Source of the DNA: Rugamonas apoptosis
Lineage (GTDB): Bacteria; Pseudomonadota; Gammaproteobacteria; Burkholderiales; Burkholderiaceae_D
Assembly: GCF_014042355.1 (NCBI RefSeq)
Contig: NZ_JACEZU010000003.1
Coordinates: 310,001-374,000 of the forward strand
Direction of reading: 5' to 3'
DNA length: 64,000 nt
Shown here: positions 25,727 through 35,711 of the stretch, piece by piece
How positions within the stretch are numbered: the stretch's first letter is position 1
How the letters are laid out: each line of letters begins with the position of its first letter
Made by a program: the position numbers and the translations under genes
Notes under the pieces: generated by a model
Told to the model about the DNA's origin: nothing
The model's database searches: none
Seen by the model: the letters and a program-made list of their open reading frames with translations, nothing else

Positions 25727-26701
25727 ATGACTAAAACGACTTTCCTCAACTTCGAGCAACCGATCGCGGAACTCGATTCCAAGATCGAAGAGTTGCGCTT
25801 CGTCCAGGACGATTCGGCGGTCGACATCTCGGAGGAGATCGATCGCCTGGCCAAGAAGAGCCAGCAGCTGACCAAGGATATCTACGCCAAGCTGACCCCT
25901 TGGCAGGTCGCGCAGATCGCGCGCCACCCGCAGCGCCCCTACACCATGGACTACGTGAACGAAATCTTCACCGACTTCCATGAACTGCACGGCGACCGCA
26001 GCTACGCGGACGACCTGTCCGTGGTGGGCGGCCTGGCCCGCTTCAACGGCCAGGCCTGCATGGTGATCGGCCACCAGAAAGGCCGCGACACCAAAGAGCG
26101 CGCCATGCGTAACTTCGGCATGCCCAAGCCGGAAGGCTACCGCAAGGCCATGCGCCTGATGAAGCTGGCCGAAAAATTCGGCATCCCGATTTTCACCTTC
26201 GTCGACACCCCGGGCGCCTTCCCCGGTATCGACGCGGAAGAGCGCGGCCAGTCGGAAGCGATCGGCCACAACCTGTACGTGATGGCGGAACTGAAAGTGC
26301 CGCTGATCGCCACCATCATCGGTGAAGGCGGTTCCGGCGGCGCGCTGGCCATCGCCGTGGGCGACGCCGTGCTGATGCTGCAATACGCCACCTATTCCGT
26401 GATCTCGCCGGAAGGCTGCGCCTCCATCCTGTGGAAGACCTCCGAGCGTGCCGCCGACGCGGCCGAAGCGCTGGGCCTGACGGCGCACCGCCTGAAAGCC
26501 ATGGGCCTGATCGACAAGATCGTCACCGAACCGCTGGGCGGCGCCCACCGCGATCCCAAGCAGATGGCCACGCTGCTCAAGCGCGCGCTGGCCGACTCGC
26601 TGCGCCAGTTCCACGGCATGAAGACCAAGGACCTGCTGTCGGCACGCCATGAGAAGCTGATGAGCTACGGTAAGTTCAAGGAAACGACGCCGCAGGAATA
26701 A
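25727..26701 (+). CDS. accA: acetyl-CoA carboxylase carboxyltransferase subunit alpha
   Basis: 324 aa, with a strong GGAGGT site before ATG 25727. It pairs with AccD to transfer CO2 from carboxybiotin to acetyl-CoA in fatty acid synthesis. Seen motifs: [16 protein letters not shown] coiled start, [36 protein letters not shown] and the oxyanion-forming [15 protein letters not shown]. The length is typical. A strong terminator follows. Confidence 0.97.
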   Translation: MTKTTFLNFEQPIAELDSKIEELRFVQDDSAVDISEEIDRLAKKSQQLTKDIYAKLTPWQVAQIARHPQRPYTMDYVNEIFTDFHELHGDRSYADDLSVVGGLARFNGQACMVIGHQKGRDTKERAMRNFGMPKPEGYRKAMRLMKLAEKFGIPIFTFVDTPGAFPGIDAEERGQSEAIGHNLYVMAELKVPLIATIIGEGGSGGALAIAVGDAVLMLQYATYSVISPEGCASILWKTSERAADAAEALGLTAHRLKAMGLIDKIVTEPLGGAHRDPKQMATLLKRALADSLRQFHGMKTKDLLSARHEKLMSYGKFKETTPQE

Positions 26702-26732
26702 GCACGGGGCGAGCGCCCCTGGCATGAACACG

Positions 26733-26796
26733 AACCGGGGACGGGCCACCGCGCGGGGAAGCGATTCCCCGGCGCGCGGCCCGTCCCCGGTTTTAT
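26733..26796 (+). terminator. strong terminator after accA
   Basis: A long stem whose first 15 pairs are perfect (AACCGGGGACGGGCC and its complement), with a partly paired inner arm, followed by TTATCTTTTT. Its end lies only about 17 bp before the tilS start codon. Confidence 0.85.
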
Positions 26797-26812
26797 CTTT
26801 TTGGAGCACTGA

Positions 26813-28207
26813 TTGAAGAAGCAACAACTCCCCACGCTGGCCTCCACCTTCGCCCATGCGCTGGACGCGATGGGGCAGGGCGTCACGGCCCGCATGGCCG
26901 TCGCCCTCAGCGGCGGTCTCGATTCGTCCGCGCTGCTGCACCTGGCGCACGCCTGGGCGCGTGAACATGGCGCCGCGCTGCACGCCTTCCACGTTCACCA
27001 CGGCCTGAGTCCCAATGCCGACGCCTGGCAGGCGCATTGCGAGCAGGCTTGCGCCGCGCTGGGCGTACCGTTCGCCGCACGCCGCGTGCAGCTGGACCAG
27101 CGCGACGGCACCGGCACGGAAGCGGCGGCCCGCAAGGCCCGCTACGCCGCGCTGGGCGGCATGTGCCGCGAGCACGGCGCGACGCTGCTGCTGACGGCCC
27201 ACCATCTGGACGACCAGGCCGAAACGGTGCTGCTGCAACTGCTGCGCGGCTCCGGCCCGGCCGGCCTGTCCGGCATGGACGCGGCCAACGTCGCCCCCGG
27301 CCTGCTGGATCACGAGGCGCTGGTGATGGCCCGTCCGCTGCTGTCGGCCTCGCGCCCGCAACTGGAAGCCTATGTAGCCGGGCATGGCATCGCCTACGTG
27401 ACCGATGAATCGAACAGCGACCCCCGCTTTGCCCGCAACGCCTTGCGGCACCAGGTGATGCCGGCGCTGGAGCAAGCCTTCCCCGGCTTCCAGCAGCGCT
27501 TCGCCCGCAGCGCCGCGCACGCGCAATCGGCCCAGCGCCTGCTGACGGAAATCGCGCAGCAAGACCTGGCCGCCTGCCTCGATGGCGACTGCCTCGATAT
27601 CGGCAAGCTGCGTCTGTTGAGCCAGGACCGCAGCTACAACCTGCTGCGCCACTGGTTCGGCACGCGCCAGTTGCGCATGCCCAGCGCGGCCTGGTTGTCT
27701 GAAATGCTGACCCAGCTGCTGGAAGCGCGCTACGACGCCCAGTTGCTGGTCACCCATCCCGACTGCCACGTGCGGCGCCACCGCGACCGTCTGTACCTGA
27801 CGCCCAAGCTGGCCGATCTGGCCGGCAGCCGCGAAGACCGGTTCGACCAAAGCCCGGGCCAGGACTTCGTGTGGCAAGGCGAGGCCTCGCTGGCGTTCCC
27901 GGCCTACGGCGGCGTGCTGCATTTCGACGTGGCCGACACGGGTTTCGCACCCGACTGGCTGCGTGGCCAGGCGCTGGTGATCGAGTTTCGCCGCGGCGGC
28001 GAACGCCTCAAGCTGGCCGCCAACCGTTCCACCCGCTCGCTGAAATACCACTACCAAGAGTGTGGGATTCCCGCCTGGGAGCGCGGCCGCCTGCCCGTGG
28101 TGCGCACGGCAGCCGACGTGTTGTTCGCGGCCGGGCTGGGCATGGATTGCAGGCATGTCAGCGCGGGGACGGGGGAGCGCATCGCCTTGCGCTGGGAGTC
28201 TGTATAG
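26813..28207 (+). CDS. tilS: tRNA(Ile)-lysidine synthetase
   Basis: 464 aa starting at TTG 26813, with TTGGAG 7 nt upstream. The PP-loop is MAVALSGGLDSSALLHLAH. The rest follows TilS order, with HHLDDQAETVLLQLLRGSG, then YVTDESNSDPRFARNALR and a C-terminal domain (ALVIEFRRGGERLKLAANRSTRSLK). It converts C34 of the minor tRNA-Ile to lysidine so that it reads AUA. It begins directly after the accA terminator, so its promoter is unclear. Confidence 0.95.
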   Translation: MKKQQLPTLASTFAHALDAMGQGVTARMAVALSGGLDSSALLHLAHAWAREHGAALHAFHVHHGLSPNADAWQAHCEQACAALGVPFAARRVQLDQRDGTGTEAAARKARYAALGGMCREHGATLLLTAHHLDDQAETVLLQLLRGSGPAGLSGMDAANVAPGLLDHEALVMARPLLSASRPQLEAYVAGHGIAYVTDESNSDPRFARNALRHQVMPALEQAFPGFQQRFARSAAHAQSAQRLLTEIAQQDLAACLDGDCLDIGKLRLLSQDRSYNLLRHWFGTRQLRMPSAAWLSEMLTQLLEARYDAQLLVTHPDCHVRRHRDRLYLTPKLADLAGSREDRFDQSPGQDFVWQGEASLAFPAYGGVLHFDVADTGFAPDWLRGQALVIEFRRGGERLKLAANRSTRSLKYHYQECGIPAWERGRLPVVRTAADVLFAAGLGMDCRHVSAGTGERIALRWESV

Positions 28208-28229
28208 ACAAGCTTCCATTCGCGCAATT

Positions 28230-28259
28230 TTGCATGTAGATATGCCGATACTGTATGAT
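28230..28259 (+). promoter_or_regulatory. candidate lysC promoter
   Basis: TTGCAT, 18 bp, TATGAT, in the AT-rich gap after tilS. It predicts a leader of about 85 nt. No lysine riboswitch fold was recognised in it. Confidence 0.55.
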
Positions 28260-28349
28260 TTTATGCGGTTTTTGACTTGTTATTTTGCAGTGCGGCATGT
28301 ACAGTGAAGGGCTCCATTTACTCCTTATTTGAGCGGAAAACTCACTGTT

Positions 28350-29597
28350 ATGGCTTTAATCGTGCACAAATATGGCGGTACGTCGATGGGTTCGACGGAC
28401 CGTATCAAGAACGTCGCGCGTCGCGTTGCCAAGTGGCACGACGCTGGACACCAGATCGTCGTGGTCCCGTCGGCAATGTCGGGCGAGACCAACCGCCTGA
28501 TTGGGCTGGCGAAGGAAATTCAAGCCCAGCCTGATCCCCGCGAACTCGACATGATCGCCTCCACCGGCGAGCAAGTGTCGGTCGGCCTGCTGTCGATGGC
28601 CCTGCTGGCGATCGGCAAGCAAGCCGTGTCCTACGCCGGCTGGCAAGTGGCGATTAAAACCGATTCCGCTTTCACCAAGGCCCGCATTCAATCCATCGAC
28701 GACGAAAAAGTACGGCGCGACCTCGACGCCGGCAAGATCGTCATCATCACCGGTTTCCAGGGTGTGGATGAGCACGGCAACATCTCGACCCTGGGTCGTG
28801 GCGGTTCGGACACCTCGGCCGTGGCCATCGCCGCCGCCATGAAGGCGTCCGAATGCCTGATCTTCACGGACGTGGATGGCGTGTACACCACCGACCCGCG
28901 CGTGGTATCGGAAGCGCGCCGCCTGAAAGCCATCACCTTTGAGGAAATGCTGGAACTGGCGTCGCTGGGCTCGAAAGTGCTGCAGACCCGTTCGGTGGAG
29001 TTCGCCGGCAACTACCGCGTGCCCACGCGCGTGCTGTCGTCGCTGACCGACCCTATGCTGGACCTGGAAGAAGAAGCCAACTCGGGCACCCTGATTTCGT
29101 TTGAGGAAGATACACACATGGAACAAGCAGTCATCTCCGGCATCGCATTCAACCGTGACGAAGCCAAAATCACCGTGCTGGGCGTGCCGGACCGTCCAGG
29201 CGTGGCCTACCACATCCTGGGCCCAGTGGCGGACGCCAACATCGAAGTGGACATGATCATCCAGAACCAATCGGTGGATGGCAAGACCGACTTCACCTTC
29301 ACCGTATCGCGCAACGACTACGCCAAGGCGATGGACGTGCTGACGGCGGCCAAGGAAGAACTGGGTGCGGCCAGCTTCACGGGCGACGCCAAAGTGTCGA
29401 AGATCTCCGTGGTCGGTGTGGGCATGCGCAGCCACGTTGGCGTGGCATCGCAGATGTTCCGCACGCTGTCGGAAGAGGGCATCAACATCATGATGATCTC
29501 CACTTCCGAGATCAAGATTTCCGTGCTGATCGACGAGAAATACATGGAGTTGGCCGTACGCGCGCTGCACAAAGCGTTCGAACTGGAAAAAGCGTAA
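28350..29597 (+). CDS. lysC: aspartate kinase
   Basis: 415 aa from ATG 28350. Kinase domain: LIVHKYGGTSMGSTDR, then GRGGSDTSAVAIAAAM and FTDVDGVYTTDPRVV. Two C-terminal ACT domains (from about residue 265: VLGVPDRPGVAYHILG, and VGVGMRSHVGVASQMF) sense lysine/threonine. It phosphorylates aspartate at the entry to Lys, Thr, Met and diaminopimelate synthesis. An internal in-frame ATG at 29118 preceded by GAGGAAG may start a separate ACT subunit. Confidence 0.96.
   Translation: MALIVHKYGGTSMGSTDRIKNVARRVAKWHDAGHQIVVVPSAMSGETNRLIGLAKEIQAQPDPRELDMIASTGEQVSVGLLSMALLAIGKQAVSYAGWQVAIKTDSAFTKARIQSIDDEKVRRDLDAGKIVIITGFQGVDEHGNISTLGRGGSDTSAVAIAAAMKASECLIFTDVDGVYTTDPRVVSEARRLKAITFEEMLELASLGSKVLQTRSVEFAGNYRVPTRVLSSLTDPMLDLEEEANSGTLISFEEDTHMEQAVISGIAFNRDEAKITVLGVPDRPGVAYHILGPVADANIEVDMIIQNQSVDGKTDFTFTVSRNDYAKAMDVLTAAKEELGAASFTGDAKVSKISVVGVGMRSHVGVASQMFRTLSEEGINIMMISTSEIKISVLIDEKYMELAVRALHKAFELEKA
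29103..29120 (+). promoter_or_regulatory. possible internal translation start in lysC
   Basis: GAGGAAG at 29103-29109 is followed after 8 nt by ATG 29118, in frame with lysC. It would yield a 159-aa protein made only of the two ACT domains (MEQAVISGIAFNRDEAK). In Bacillus and Corynebacterium, aspartokinase beta subunits are made this way at the equivalent place. Confidence 0.5.
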
Positions 29598-29625
29598 ATA
29601 TTTCGAAAAAAAATCACCGTCAACC

Positions 29626-29654
29626 TTGACCAAACAGACGGCGGTCTATACTAT
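29626..29654 (+). promoter_or_regulatory. promoter of tRNA-Ser
   Basis: TTGACC, 17 bp, TACTAT (or TATACT at 15 bp), about 57 bp upstream of the tRNA. Confidence 0.6.
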
Positions 29655-29711
29655 GACGGTCGTCTGCTCTAGCGCAGTTTGCTAAGGAAGACATAGTTGA
29701 GAAATCGACTA

Positions 29712-29804
29712 GGAGACGTGGCCGAGTGGCCGAAGGCACATCCCTGCTAAGGATGCATACGGCTTATACCTGTATCGTGGGTTCGAATCCCACCGTCTCC
29801 GCCA
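29712..29804 (+). tRNA. tRNA-Ser(GCT)
   Basis: 93 nt with encoded CCA. The acceptor stem is GGAGACG/CGTCTCC. The anticodon loop CTGCTAA carries GCT, reading AGC and AGU. It has a long variable arm, and the T loop is TTCGAAT. Confidence 0.97.
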
Positions 29805-29873
29805 GAACAAAACAAAAAGCCTCCCCTGCGGGAGGCTTTTTGTTTTGCTCTGGACAGAACGGTGGGATTCGAA
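29782..29873. repeat. inverted duplicate of the tRNA-Ser 3' end around its terminator
   Basis: The T-arm segment TTCGAATCCCACCGT (29782-29796) recurs inverted at 29859-29873, a perfect 15-bp match. Between them the flanks keep matching: CCAGA-ACAAAACAAAAAG on the left against CCAGA-GCAAAACAAAAAG on the right arm read in reverse. Each arm is about 44 bp, centred on the terminator loop. The right arm looks like a fossil tRNA 3' end with CCA, with no tRNA body behind it. Confidence 0.75.
29814..29841 (+). terminator. terminator of tRNA-Ser, also the centre of a large inverted repeat
   Basis: AAAAAGCCTCCC-CTGC-GGGAGGCTTTTT, bidirectional in form. It sits at the centre of a much larger dyad (29782-29873). 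Confidence 0.9.
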
Positions 29874-30141
29874 GGGTTGGGCCGTGCCGGCCCAACCCTT
29901 TCCGAATCGCCCAACTGCTGCCGCTGCGCGGCAGCCCGGTGCGCCGTGGGCGCGCGCTTGGGGCGATACGCGCATGCGTACGATGGCGTCGAGTTGGTCG
30001 TGGCAATGACCAGCCGCCCGGCACAAAATTGTATTGATGCATGTTTTGTTTTCAATTGTTGCGACGCCGGGCTAGAATGGCCGGGGGCGATCAGGGGAGG
30101 GGTGCCTGTGGCCGGAAATTGTATCTCGCGCTGGGGAGTTT
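29842..30141. other. gene-free stretch between tRNA-Ser and the hybrid kinase
   Basis: It holds the right arm of the inverted repeat, then a strong hairpin AAGGGTTGGG-CCG-TGC-CGG-CCCAACCCTT at 29872-29900 and GC-rich sequence without a credible coding frame. The last part is the AT-rich kinase promoter region. Confidence 0.6.
30050..30078 (+). promoter_or_regulatory. candidate promoter of the kinase/c-di-GMP operon
   Basis: TTTCAA, 17 bp, TAGAAT, about 63 bp before the start codon at 30142. Confidence 0.5.
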
Positions 30142-33100
30142 ATGTTGTTGACGCAAACGCTGGCGCGCCGCTTATTCCATACCATGTTGCCGTGGTATGT
30201 GTTGTCGGCGCTGTTCCTGACGCTGTTGCAGCTGGGCATACAATATGCGTCCGCCAGCAAAGCCATCGGCGACGACCTCACGACGCTGGCCAGGACCATC
30301 ACCCCGGGCGTGACGCAGGCCGTGTGGGAGCTCGACAGCGCGCGCCTGGCGGCCATCGTCGACGGCGTGCGCCAGAATGCGATTGTCACCGGTGTGCGGA
30401 TCAGCAATGGCGCCGGCGTGGCGCTGGCCGGCGGCGGCGACACCTTGCGTCCGTTCAGGCAAGCGCGGCTGATGCTGGTGCACGGCCAGCGCGAAGGCCG
30501 CCAAACGGCGATTGGGCAACTGGAACTGTTCGCCAACCACGGTATTCTGTGGGAACGCATCAAATACAGCCTGTTCGTCACCGTGTTCAGTTCGGTACTC
30601 GGCTTCACGCTGCTGTGGCTGATCTTTTACTGGACGATACGTTTTCGCCTGTCCAACAGCGTGACCGATATTGCGCGTGCGCTGGCCAGCTGGCGCGCCG
30701 GCGACAGTTCGGCGCAGATCGCCAGCCTCCACTACCCCTACCAGGATGAGCTGGGCCGTCTGGTGACGGCGCTGAACGACAGTCACGTGCAGCTGTATGC
30801 GTCCATGAACGCGCTGCGCGACGTCAACCATAATCTGGAGCGCATCGTGGCGGAGCGGACCGCCCAACTGCGGCTGGCCAAGGATGCCGCCGAATCGGCC
30901 AACCTGGCGAAAGGCCAGTTCCTGGCCAACATGAGCCACGAAATCCGCACCCCGATGAACGCCATCCTCGGCATGCTGTTCCTGGCCATGCGGACCGATC
31001 TGCCGCCGGCCGTCAGGAACTACCTCGGCAAGGCGCAAAGCGCCAGCATGTCCCTGCTGGCCATCATCAACGACATTCTCGACTTCGCCAAGATCGAGGC
31101 CGGCAAGCTCGACATTGAGGCGATCCCGTTCGCGCTCGATACGGTGCTGGAGCAGTTGGCGAGCACGGTCGCGTTCCAGGCCGAACCCAAGGGCGTGGAA
31201 TTTTTGATCCGCTATGACCCGGCCATACCGCCCACGCTGATCGGTGATCCCTTGCGCCTGGGCCAGATTCTGCTCAACCTGTGCGGCAATGCCATCAAGT
31301 TCACCGAGCAGGGCGAGGTTGAATTGCGGTTTCGCGCGCTCGCCAGCGACGCCCACGGCATCACCATCGAAATGGCGATACGCGACACCGGGATCGGCAT
31401 GGTTGACGAGGTGCGGCGTCGCCTGTTCGAGAAATTCACGCAAGCGGACCAAAGCACCACGCGCCGCTTTGGCGGTACCGGGCTGGGGCTGGCCATCAGC
31501 CGCCAACTGGCCGAAATGATGGGCGGGCGGATCTGGGTCGAGCGCTCGGCGCCTGGCCAGGGCAGCACGTTTTGCTGCACACTCACATTCGGCCTGCCCG
31601 CGGCCACGCCGACGGCCGACGCGCCATTGGTCGATCCTGTCGGCCCGCTGCTCAAGGGCATCCGTGCGCTGGTGGTGGACGACAGTCCCTCGGCCGGCGA
31701 AATTCTGGGGGACATGCTGCGCTTCCTGCATCTCGATGTGGCCGTCGCCACCAGTGGCGCGCAGGCGCTGGCCATGCTGGCGTCGGCGGGCGACCATCCG
31801 TTCGACCTTGTGATGATGGATTGGCGTATGCCGGGCATGAATGGCGATGAAGTGACCCGTCGCTTGCGGGCGGACCAGCGCATCCGCCCGACGCCCAAGG
31901 TCATGATGGTCACCGCCTATGGCCGTGAAGACGTGTTCCGGCTGGCGCAGGAAGCCGCGGTCGATGGTTTTCTCGTCAAGCCGGTGTCGCCCTCGACGCT
32001 GCTCGATTCCATCCTGTCGGTGCTGGGACGCAAGCGCATCCTGGGCGACGAGGAACCGCACCGGCCCGTGGCGGACGCGGCGGCCGGCGAGCTGGCGGGC
32101 GCCCGCGTGCTGCTGGTGGAAGACAACGACATCAACCGTGAATTTGCGCGCGAGCTGTTGCGCGGCGAAGGCATGCTGGTCGACGAAGCCGTCAATGGTC
32201 GCCAGGCGGTGGATCTGGTGCGCCAGGGACAATACGACGCGGTGCTGATGGACGTGCAGATGCCGGTGATGGATGGGCTGGAGGCGGCGCGCCAGATCCG
32301 GGCGTTGCCCGGCGAGCGCTACGCGGCGTTGCCCATCATCGCCATGACGGCGCTGGCGATGGCCCATGACGCCGAGCAGAGCCAGGCAGCCGGCATGAAT
32401 GACCACGTGACCAAGCCGATCGCGCCGGCACGCCTGCTGGCCACGCTGGCGCGCTGGACCGGCACGCGCCAGGCTGGCGCCAGCACCGGCGCGGTGGCGG
32501 CGCCGGCCAGTGGGCCCTGTCCGCCCGATCTGTTGGGCCTGGCCAGCCTGGACGTGCGCGAGGGCCTGCGGCGCATCGGCGGCAAGGCGGCCGCTTACCG
32601 CAAGCAATTGCAGCGTTTCAGCGCACACTATGGCCACGCCGGCCGCACCCTGTGCGACATGCTGGCGCGGCAGGAACGCGAGCAGGCCGAAAGCCTGTGC
32701 CACGCGCTGACCGGCGTCAGCGGCAATATCGGGGCCAGCGCCCTGTTCGAGCATCTGTCCCGCATCCACACCGCGCTGAGACAGGGGCAGACGCCGGACG
32801 CCGGCGCGCTGGCATCGATGTGCGCCGCGCTGGACGCCGTGGTGGCCGACATCGCCCGCCTCGACGTCGACATGGATAGCGGTGGGCCGGCGTCCGGCGC
32901 CGGCGCGATCAATCCCGCGCTACTGAACCGTGCCACGGAACTGGTCACGGCGCTCGACTTCGACCTGGGCCGGGCCACGACCCTGCTCACCGAATTGCGC
33001 GCCGCCCTGGTGGGGACGGCCTGGGCGGGCAGCATCGCTGACATCGCCGCGCGTGCCGACGGGTTCGAGATCGACGCCGCCGTGGCGTTGGCGAAGGCCC

Positions 33101-33162
33101 TGGTCGATCAATGGGCCGCCGCGGCCGCCTCCCCGCAACAAGTCAACCTACCGCCAACATGA
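30142..33162 (+). CDS. membrane hybrid sensor histidine kinase (HK-REC-REC-HPt)
   Basis: 1006 aa. Two membrane helices (about 11-36 and 142-166) flank a periplasmic sensor of roughly 105 aa; a HAMP-like segment follows. HisKA carries His266 ([10 protein letters not shown]); HATPase has N383, DTGIGM and [10 protein letters not shown]. Two receivers follow with Asp560 ([11 protein letters not shown]) and Asp704 ([11 protein letters not shown]), each with KP. A C-terminal HPt has His854 in [12 protein letters not shown]. All phosphorelay residues are intact. Its stop overlaps the next start (ATGA), so the REC-GGDEF-EAL protein is its likely phosphorylation target. Confidence 0.93.
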   Translation: MLLTQTLARRLFHTMLPWYVLSALFLTLLQLGIQYASASKAIGDDLTTLARTITPGVTQAVWELDSARLAAIVDGVRQNAIVTGVRISNGAGVALAGGGDTLRPFRQARLMLVHGQREGRQTAIGQLELFANHGILWERIKYSLFVTVFSSVLGFTLLWLIFYWTIRFRLSNSVTDIARALASWRAGDSSAQIASLHYPYQDELGRLVTALNDSHVQLYASMNALRDVNHNLERIVAERTAQLRLAKDAAESANLAKGQFLANMSHEIRTPMNAILGMLFLAMRTDLPPAVRNYLGKAQSASMSLLAIINDILDFAKIEAGKLDIEAIPFALDTVLEQLASTVAFQAEPKGVEFLIRYDPAIPPTLIGDPLRLGQILLNLCGNAIKFTEQGEVELRFRALASDAHGITIEMAIRDTGIGMVDEVRRRLFEKFTQADQSTTRRFGGTGLGLAISRQLAEMMGGRIWVERSAPGQGSTFCCTLTFGLPAATPTADAPLVDPVGPLLKGIRALVVDDSPSAGEILGDMLRFLHLDVAVATSGAQALAMLASAGDHPFDLVMMDWRMPGMNGDEVTRRLRADQRIRPTPKVMMVTAYGREDVFRLAQEAAVDGFLVKPVSPSTLLDSILSVLGRKRILGDEEPHRPVADAAAGELAGARVLLVEDNDINREFARELLRGEGMLVDEAVNGRQAVDLVRQGQYDAVLMDVQMPVMDGLEAARQIRALPGERYAALPIIAMTALAMAHDAEQSQAAGMNDHVTKPIAPARLLATLARWTGTRQAGASTGAVAAPASGPCPPDLLGLASLDVREGLRRIGGKAAAYRKQLQRFSAHYGHAGRTLCDMLARQEREQAESLCHALTGVSGNIGASALFEHLSRIHTALRQGQTPDAGALASMCAALDAVVADIARLDVDMDSGGPASGAGAINPALLNRATELVTALDFDLGRATTLLTELRAALVGTAWAGSIADIAARADGFEIDAAVALAKALVDQWAAAAASPQQVNLPPT

Positions 33163-35711
33163 GCCTACCCCAACCGTATCGCCCCCGTATCCTGCTGGTC
33201 GACGATGTCCACGAAAACCTGCATTTGCTGATGCACCTGCTGGGCGCCCATTATGCGCTGACGGCCGCCACCTCGGGCGAGAAGGCGCTGGAGCTGGCGC
33301 GCCGTTTTCCGCAGCCCGATTTGATCCTGCTCGACATCAAGATGCCCGGCATGGATGGTTATACGGTGCTGTCGCACCTGAAAGCCGATCCGGCCACGGC
33401 CCGGATTCCCGTCATCTTCGTCACCAGCCTGGCCGATGCCGCCGATGTCAGCAGCGGCCTGGAGTTGGGCGTCGCCGATTACATCACCAAACCGATCGAT
33501 CCGGACCTGTTGCTGCTGCGCCTCAATACCCAGCTGACGCTGCGCCGCTACCGGGAAGACACGGTGCTGTTCAAGACCGAGCTGGGGCAGGCGCCGATGG
33601 ACGTGCCCACCGTGCTGCTGGTCGATGACGTGCCGGAAAACATCCACTGCTTGCTTGAACTGCTGCGCGACGACTACCGCGTGCTGGTCGCCAGCAACGG
33701 CGGCAAGGCGATGGAACTGGTGCGATCGTCGCCACCGCCGGACTTGGTGTTGCTGGACATTATGATGCCCGGCGTCGGCGGCCACGAAGTGTGCCAGCAC
33801 ATCAAGAGCTTGCCGGAGCGTCAGCGCATCCCGGTGATCTTCGTGACGGTGGCCGCCAGCAAGCAAGACAAGCTCAAAGGATTCGAACTGGGCGCGGCCG
33901 ATTACATCACCAAGCCGTTCGACGTCGACGAAGTGCGCGCGCGCGTGCGCACCCACCTGGAGTTGAACCGGCTGTACCGTTTCCTGGAAGGGCAGGTCGG
34001 CCAGCGCACCGCCATGCTGCAAAAGAGCGAGGAAAAATACCGCATCCTGGCCGACTATTCGCCCAACTGGGAGTATTGGCTGTCGGCCGATGGCATTTAT
34101 CTGTACGCGTCCCCGGCCTGCGCCGACGTGTCCGGTTATGCGCCGGCGGACTTCTTCGCGGACGCCGGTTTGATGGAGAAGATCATCGAACCGGCCGATC
34201 TGCCGGCCTGGGCCCAGTTCGGCCCCGGCGCGCCGCGGCAGGATGGTATGCCGCTGGCCGTGCGGATCCGCCATCGCGACGGCGGCGAACGCTGGGTCGA
34301 GCATGTCGCCAGGCGCGTGCGCGATGCCAACGGCCAGGACCTGGGCCTGCGCGGCTCCTACGCCAATATCACGCTGCGGCGCCAGGCTGAATTGCGGCTG
34401 GAGTTTTTCACCCACCGTGATCCGCTGACGGGCCTGTTCAACCGGGCGCTGCTGAGCGAACTGTTGTTGCGCGCGATACGCCAGGGTGAGCACGGCCAGA
34501 CGGAATTCGCGCTGCTGCACATCAACCTGGACAACTTCAAGATCGTCAACGAGAGCCTGGGCCACAGCGCCGGCGACCGCCTGCTGACCGAGGTGGCGCA
34601 GCGGCTGCGCGAGCTGCTGCCGTCCTGCGAGGCGATCGCGCGTGTCAGCGGCGATGAGTTCAGCGTGATCCTGGAGCCGCAGCAACGGGCGATCGGGACC
34701 GATCTGCTGGCGCAGCGCATCATCGACACGCTGGCGCGTCCCTACCTGCTGGACCAGCGGCAGGTCTATGTGGATGCCTGTGTCGGCATCGCCCTGTACC
34801 CGCTGGACGGGCGCGACGTCGAAGCCTTGCAAATGAGCGCCGACGCGGCGCTGCACCAGGCCAAGGGCAAGGGGCCCGGTCAGCTGTGCTACCACTCGCC
34901 CGAGATGAGCGGCCGCGCGCGCGAACGGCTGGCGCTGGAGGCGGACTTGCGCGGCGCGCTGGCCAAGGGCGAATTATCGCTGCACTATCAGCCCCAGGTG
35001 GCGTTGGATAGTGGTGCGCTGGCGGGCATGGAGGCGCTGTTGCGCTGGACCCATCCAACGCGCGGCAGCGTGCCCCCGAACGCCTTTATTCCACTGGCGG
35101 AAGAGTGCGGCCTGATCGTGGAGATGGGGGACTGGATACTGGAAACCGTCTGCCGGCAAATCCGCCAGTGGAGCGAGGCGGGCATCGCGCCGCGGCACAC
35201 GGCGGTCAATATTTCCGCCGTCCAGCTCAGCCGCGGCAATCTGTTCGATTCCGTGCGGCGCGCGCTCGATGTGTCCGGCGTGGCGCCGGGACAGCTGGAA
35301 CTGGAGATCACGGAAAGCTGCGTGATGCTTGAGCGCGAGCTCTCGTTCAAGACCCTGGCCGACCTGCACGCGCTGGGGGTGCGCTTGTCCATCGACGATT
35401 TCGGCACGGGCTATTCCTCGTTGTCCTACCTGCAGCAGTTGGCGGTGCACAAGCTCAAGATCGACATGTCCTTCGTGCGCGGCATGATGGACAATAGCGG
35501 CAATGCCGCCATTGTCCGGGCCGTGATCGCGCTCGGCAAGAGCATGGGGCTGGAAATTATTGCCGAAGGCGTGGAGCAGCCGGAACAGGCGCGCTATCTG
35601 CGCGCGCAGGGATGCGATGTGATCCAGGGATATTTGCTCAGCAAGCCGATGCCGGCTGTCGCGGCCGGCGAGTATTTGGGCCGCTATGCGCAGCAGCCGC
35701 CTATTTTTTGA
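33159..35711 (+). CDS. REC-REC-PAS-GGDEF-EAL c-di-GMP protein
   Basis: 850 aa from ATG 33159. Two receivers have Asp59/Lys111 and Asp200/Lys252, both complete. A PAS domain (about 288-408) is followed by a GGDEF domain whose active site reads SGDEF (497-501) rather than GGDEF, so cyclase activity is doubtful. The EAL domain (from about 592) has MEALLRW, the Glu of [19 protein letters not shown] and EIIAEGVEQ, so it should hydrolyse c-di-GMP. Net phosphodiesterase activity switched by the upstream kinase is the best guess. Its 3' end overlaps the convergent binding-protein gene by 11 bp. Confidence 0.93.
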   Translation: MSLPQPYRPRILLVDDVHENLHLLMHLLGAHYALTAATSGEKALELARRFPQPDLILLDIKMPGMDGYTVLSHLKADPATARIPVIFVTSLADAADVSSGLELGVADYITKPIDPDLLLLRLNTQLTLRRYREDTVLFKTELGQAPMDVPTVLLVDDVPENIHCLLELLRDDYRVLVASNGGKAMELVRSSPPPDLVLLDIMMPGVGGHEVCQHIKSLPERQRIPVIFVTVAASKQDKLKGFELGAADYITKPFDVDEVRARVRTHLELNRLYRFLEGQVGQRTAMLQKSEEKYRILADYSPNWEYWLSADGIYLYASPACADVSGYAPADFFADAGLMEKIIEPADLPAWAQFGPGAPRQDGMPLAVRIRHRDGGERWVEHVARRVRDANGQDLGLRGSYANITLRRQAELRLEFFTHRDPLTGLFNRALLSELLLRAIRQGEHGQTEFALLHINLDNFKIVNESLGHSAGDRLLTEVAQRLRELLPSCEAIARVSGDEFSVILEPQQRAIGTDLLAQRIIDTLARPYLLDQRQVYVDACVGIALYPLDGRDVEALQMSADAALHQAKGKGPGQLCYHSPEMSGRARERLALEADLRGALAKGELSLHYQPQVALDSGALAGMEALLRWTHPTRGSVPPNAFIPLAEECGLIVEMGDWILETVCRQIRQWSEAGIAPRHTAVNISAVQLSRGNLFDSVRRALDVSGVAPGQLELEITESCVMLERELSFKTLADLHALGVRLSIDDFGTGYSSLSYLQQLAVHKLKIDMSFVRGMMDNSGNAAIVRAVIALGKSMGLEIIAEGVEQPEQARYLRAQGCDVIQGYLLSKPMPAVAAGEYLGRYAQQPPIF

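Noticed and set aside
25535..28219. An 894-codon open frame on the minus strand
   Set aside because: It is antisense to accA and tilS, both of which have full catalytic motifs; the predicted protein shows no domain.
28208..28349. Lysine riboswitch before lysC
   Set aside because: The leader is too short and lacks the helices of that riboswitch; only promoter hexamers are seen.
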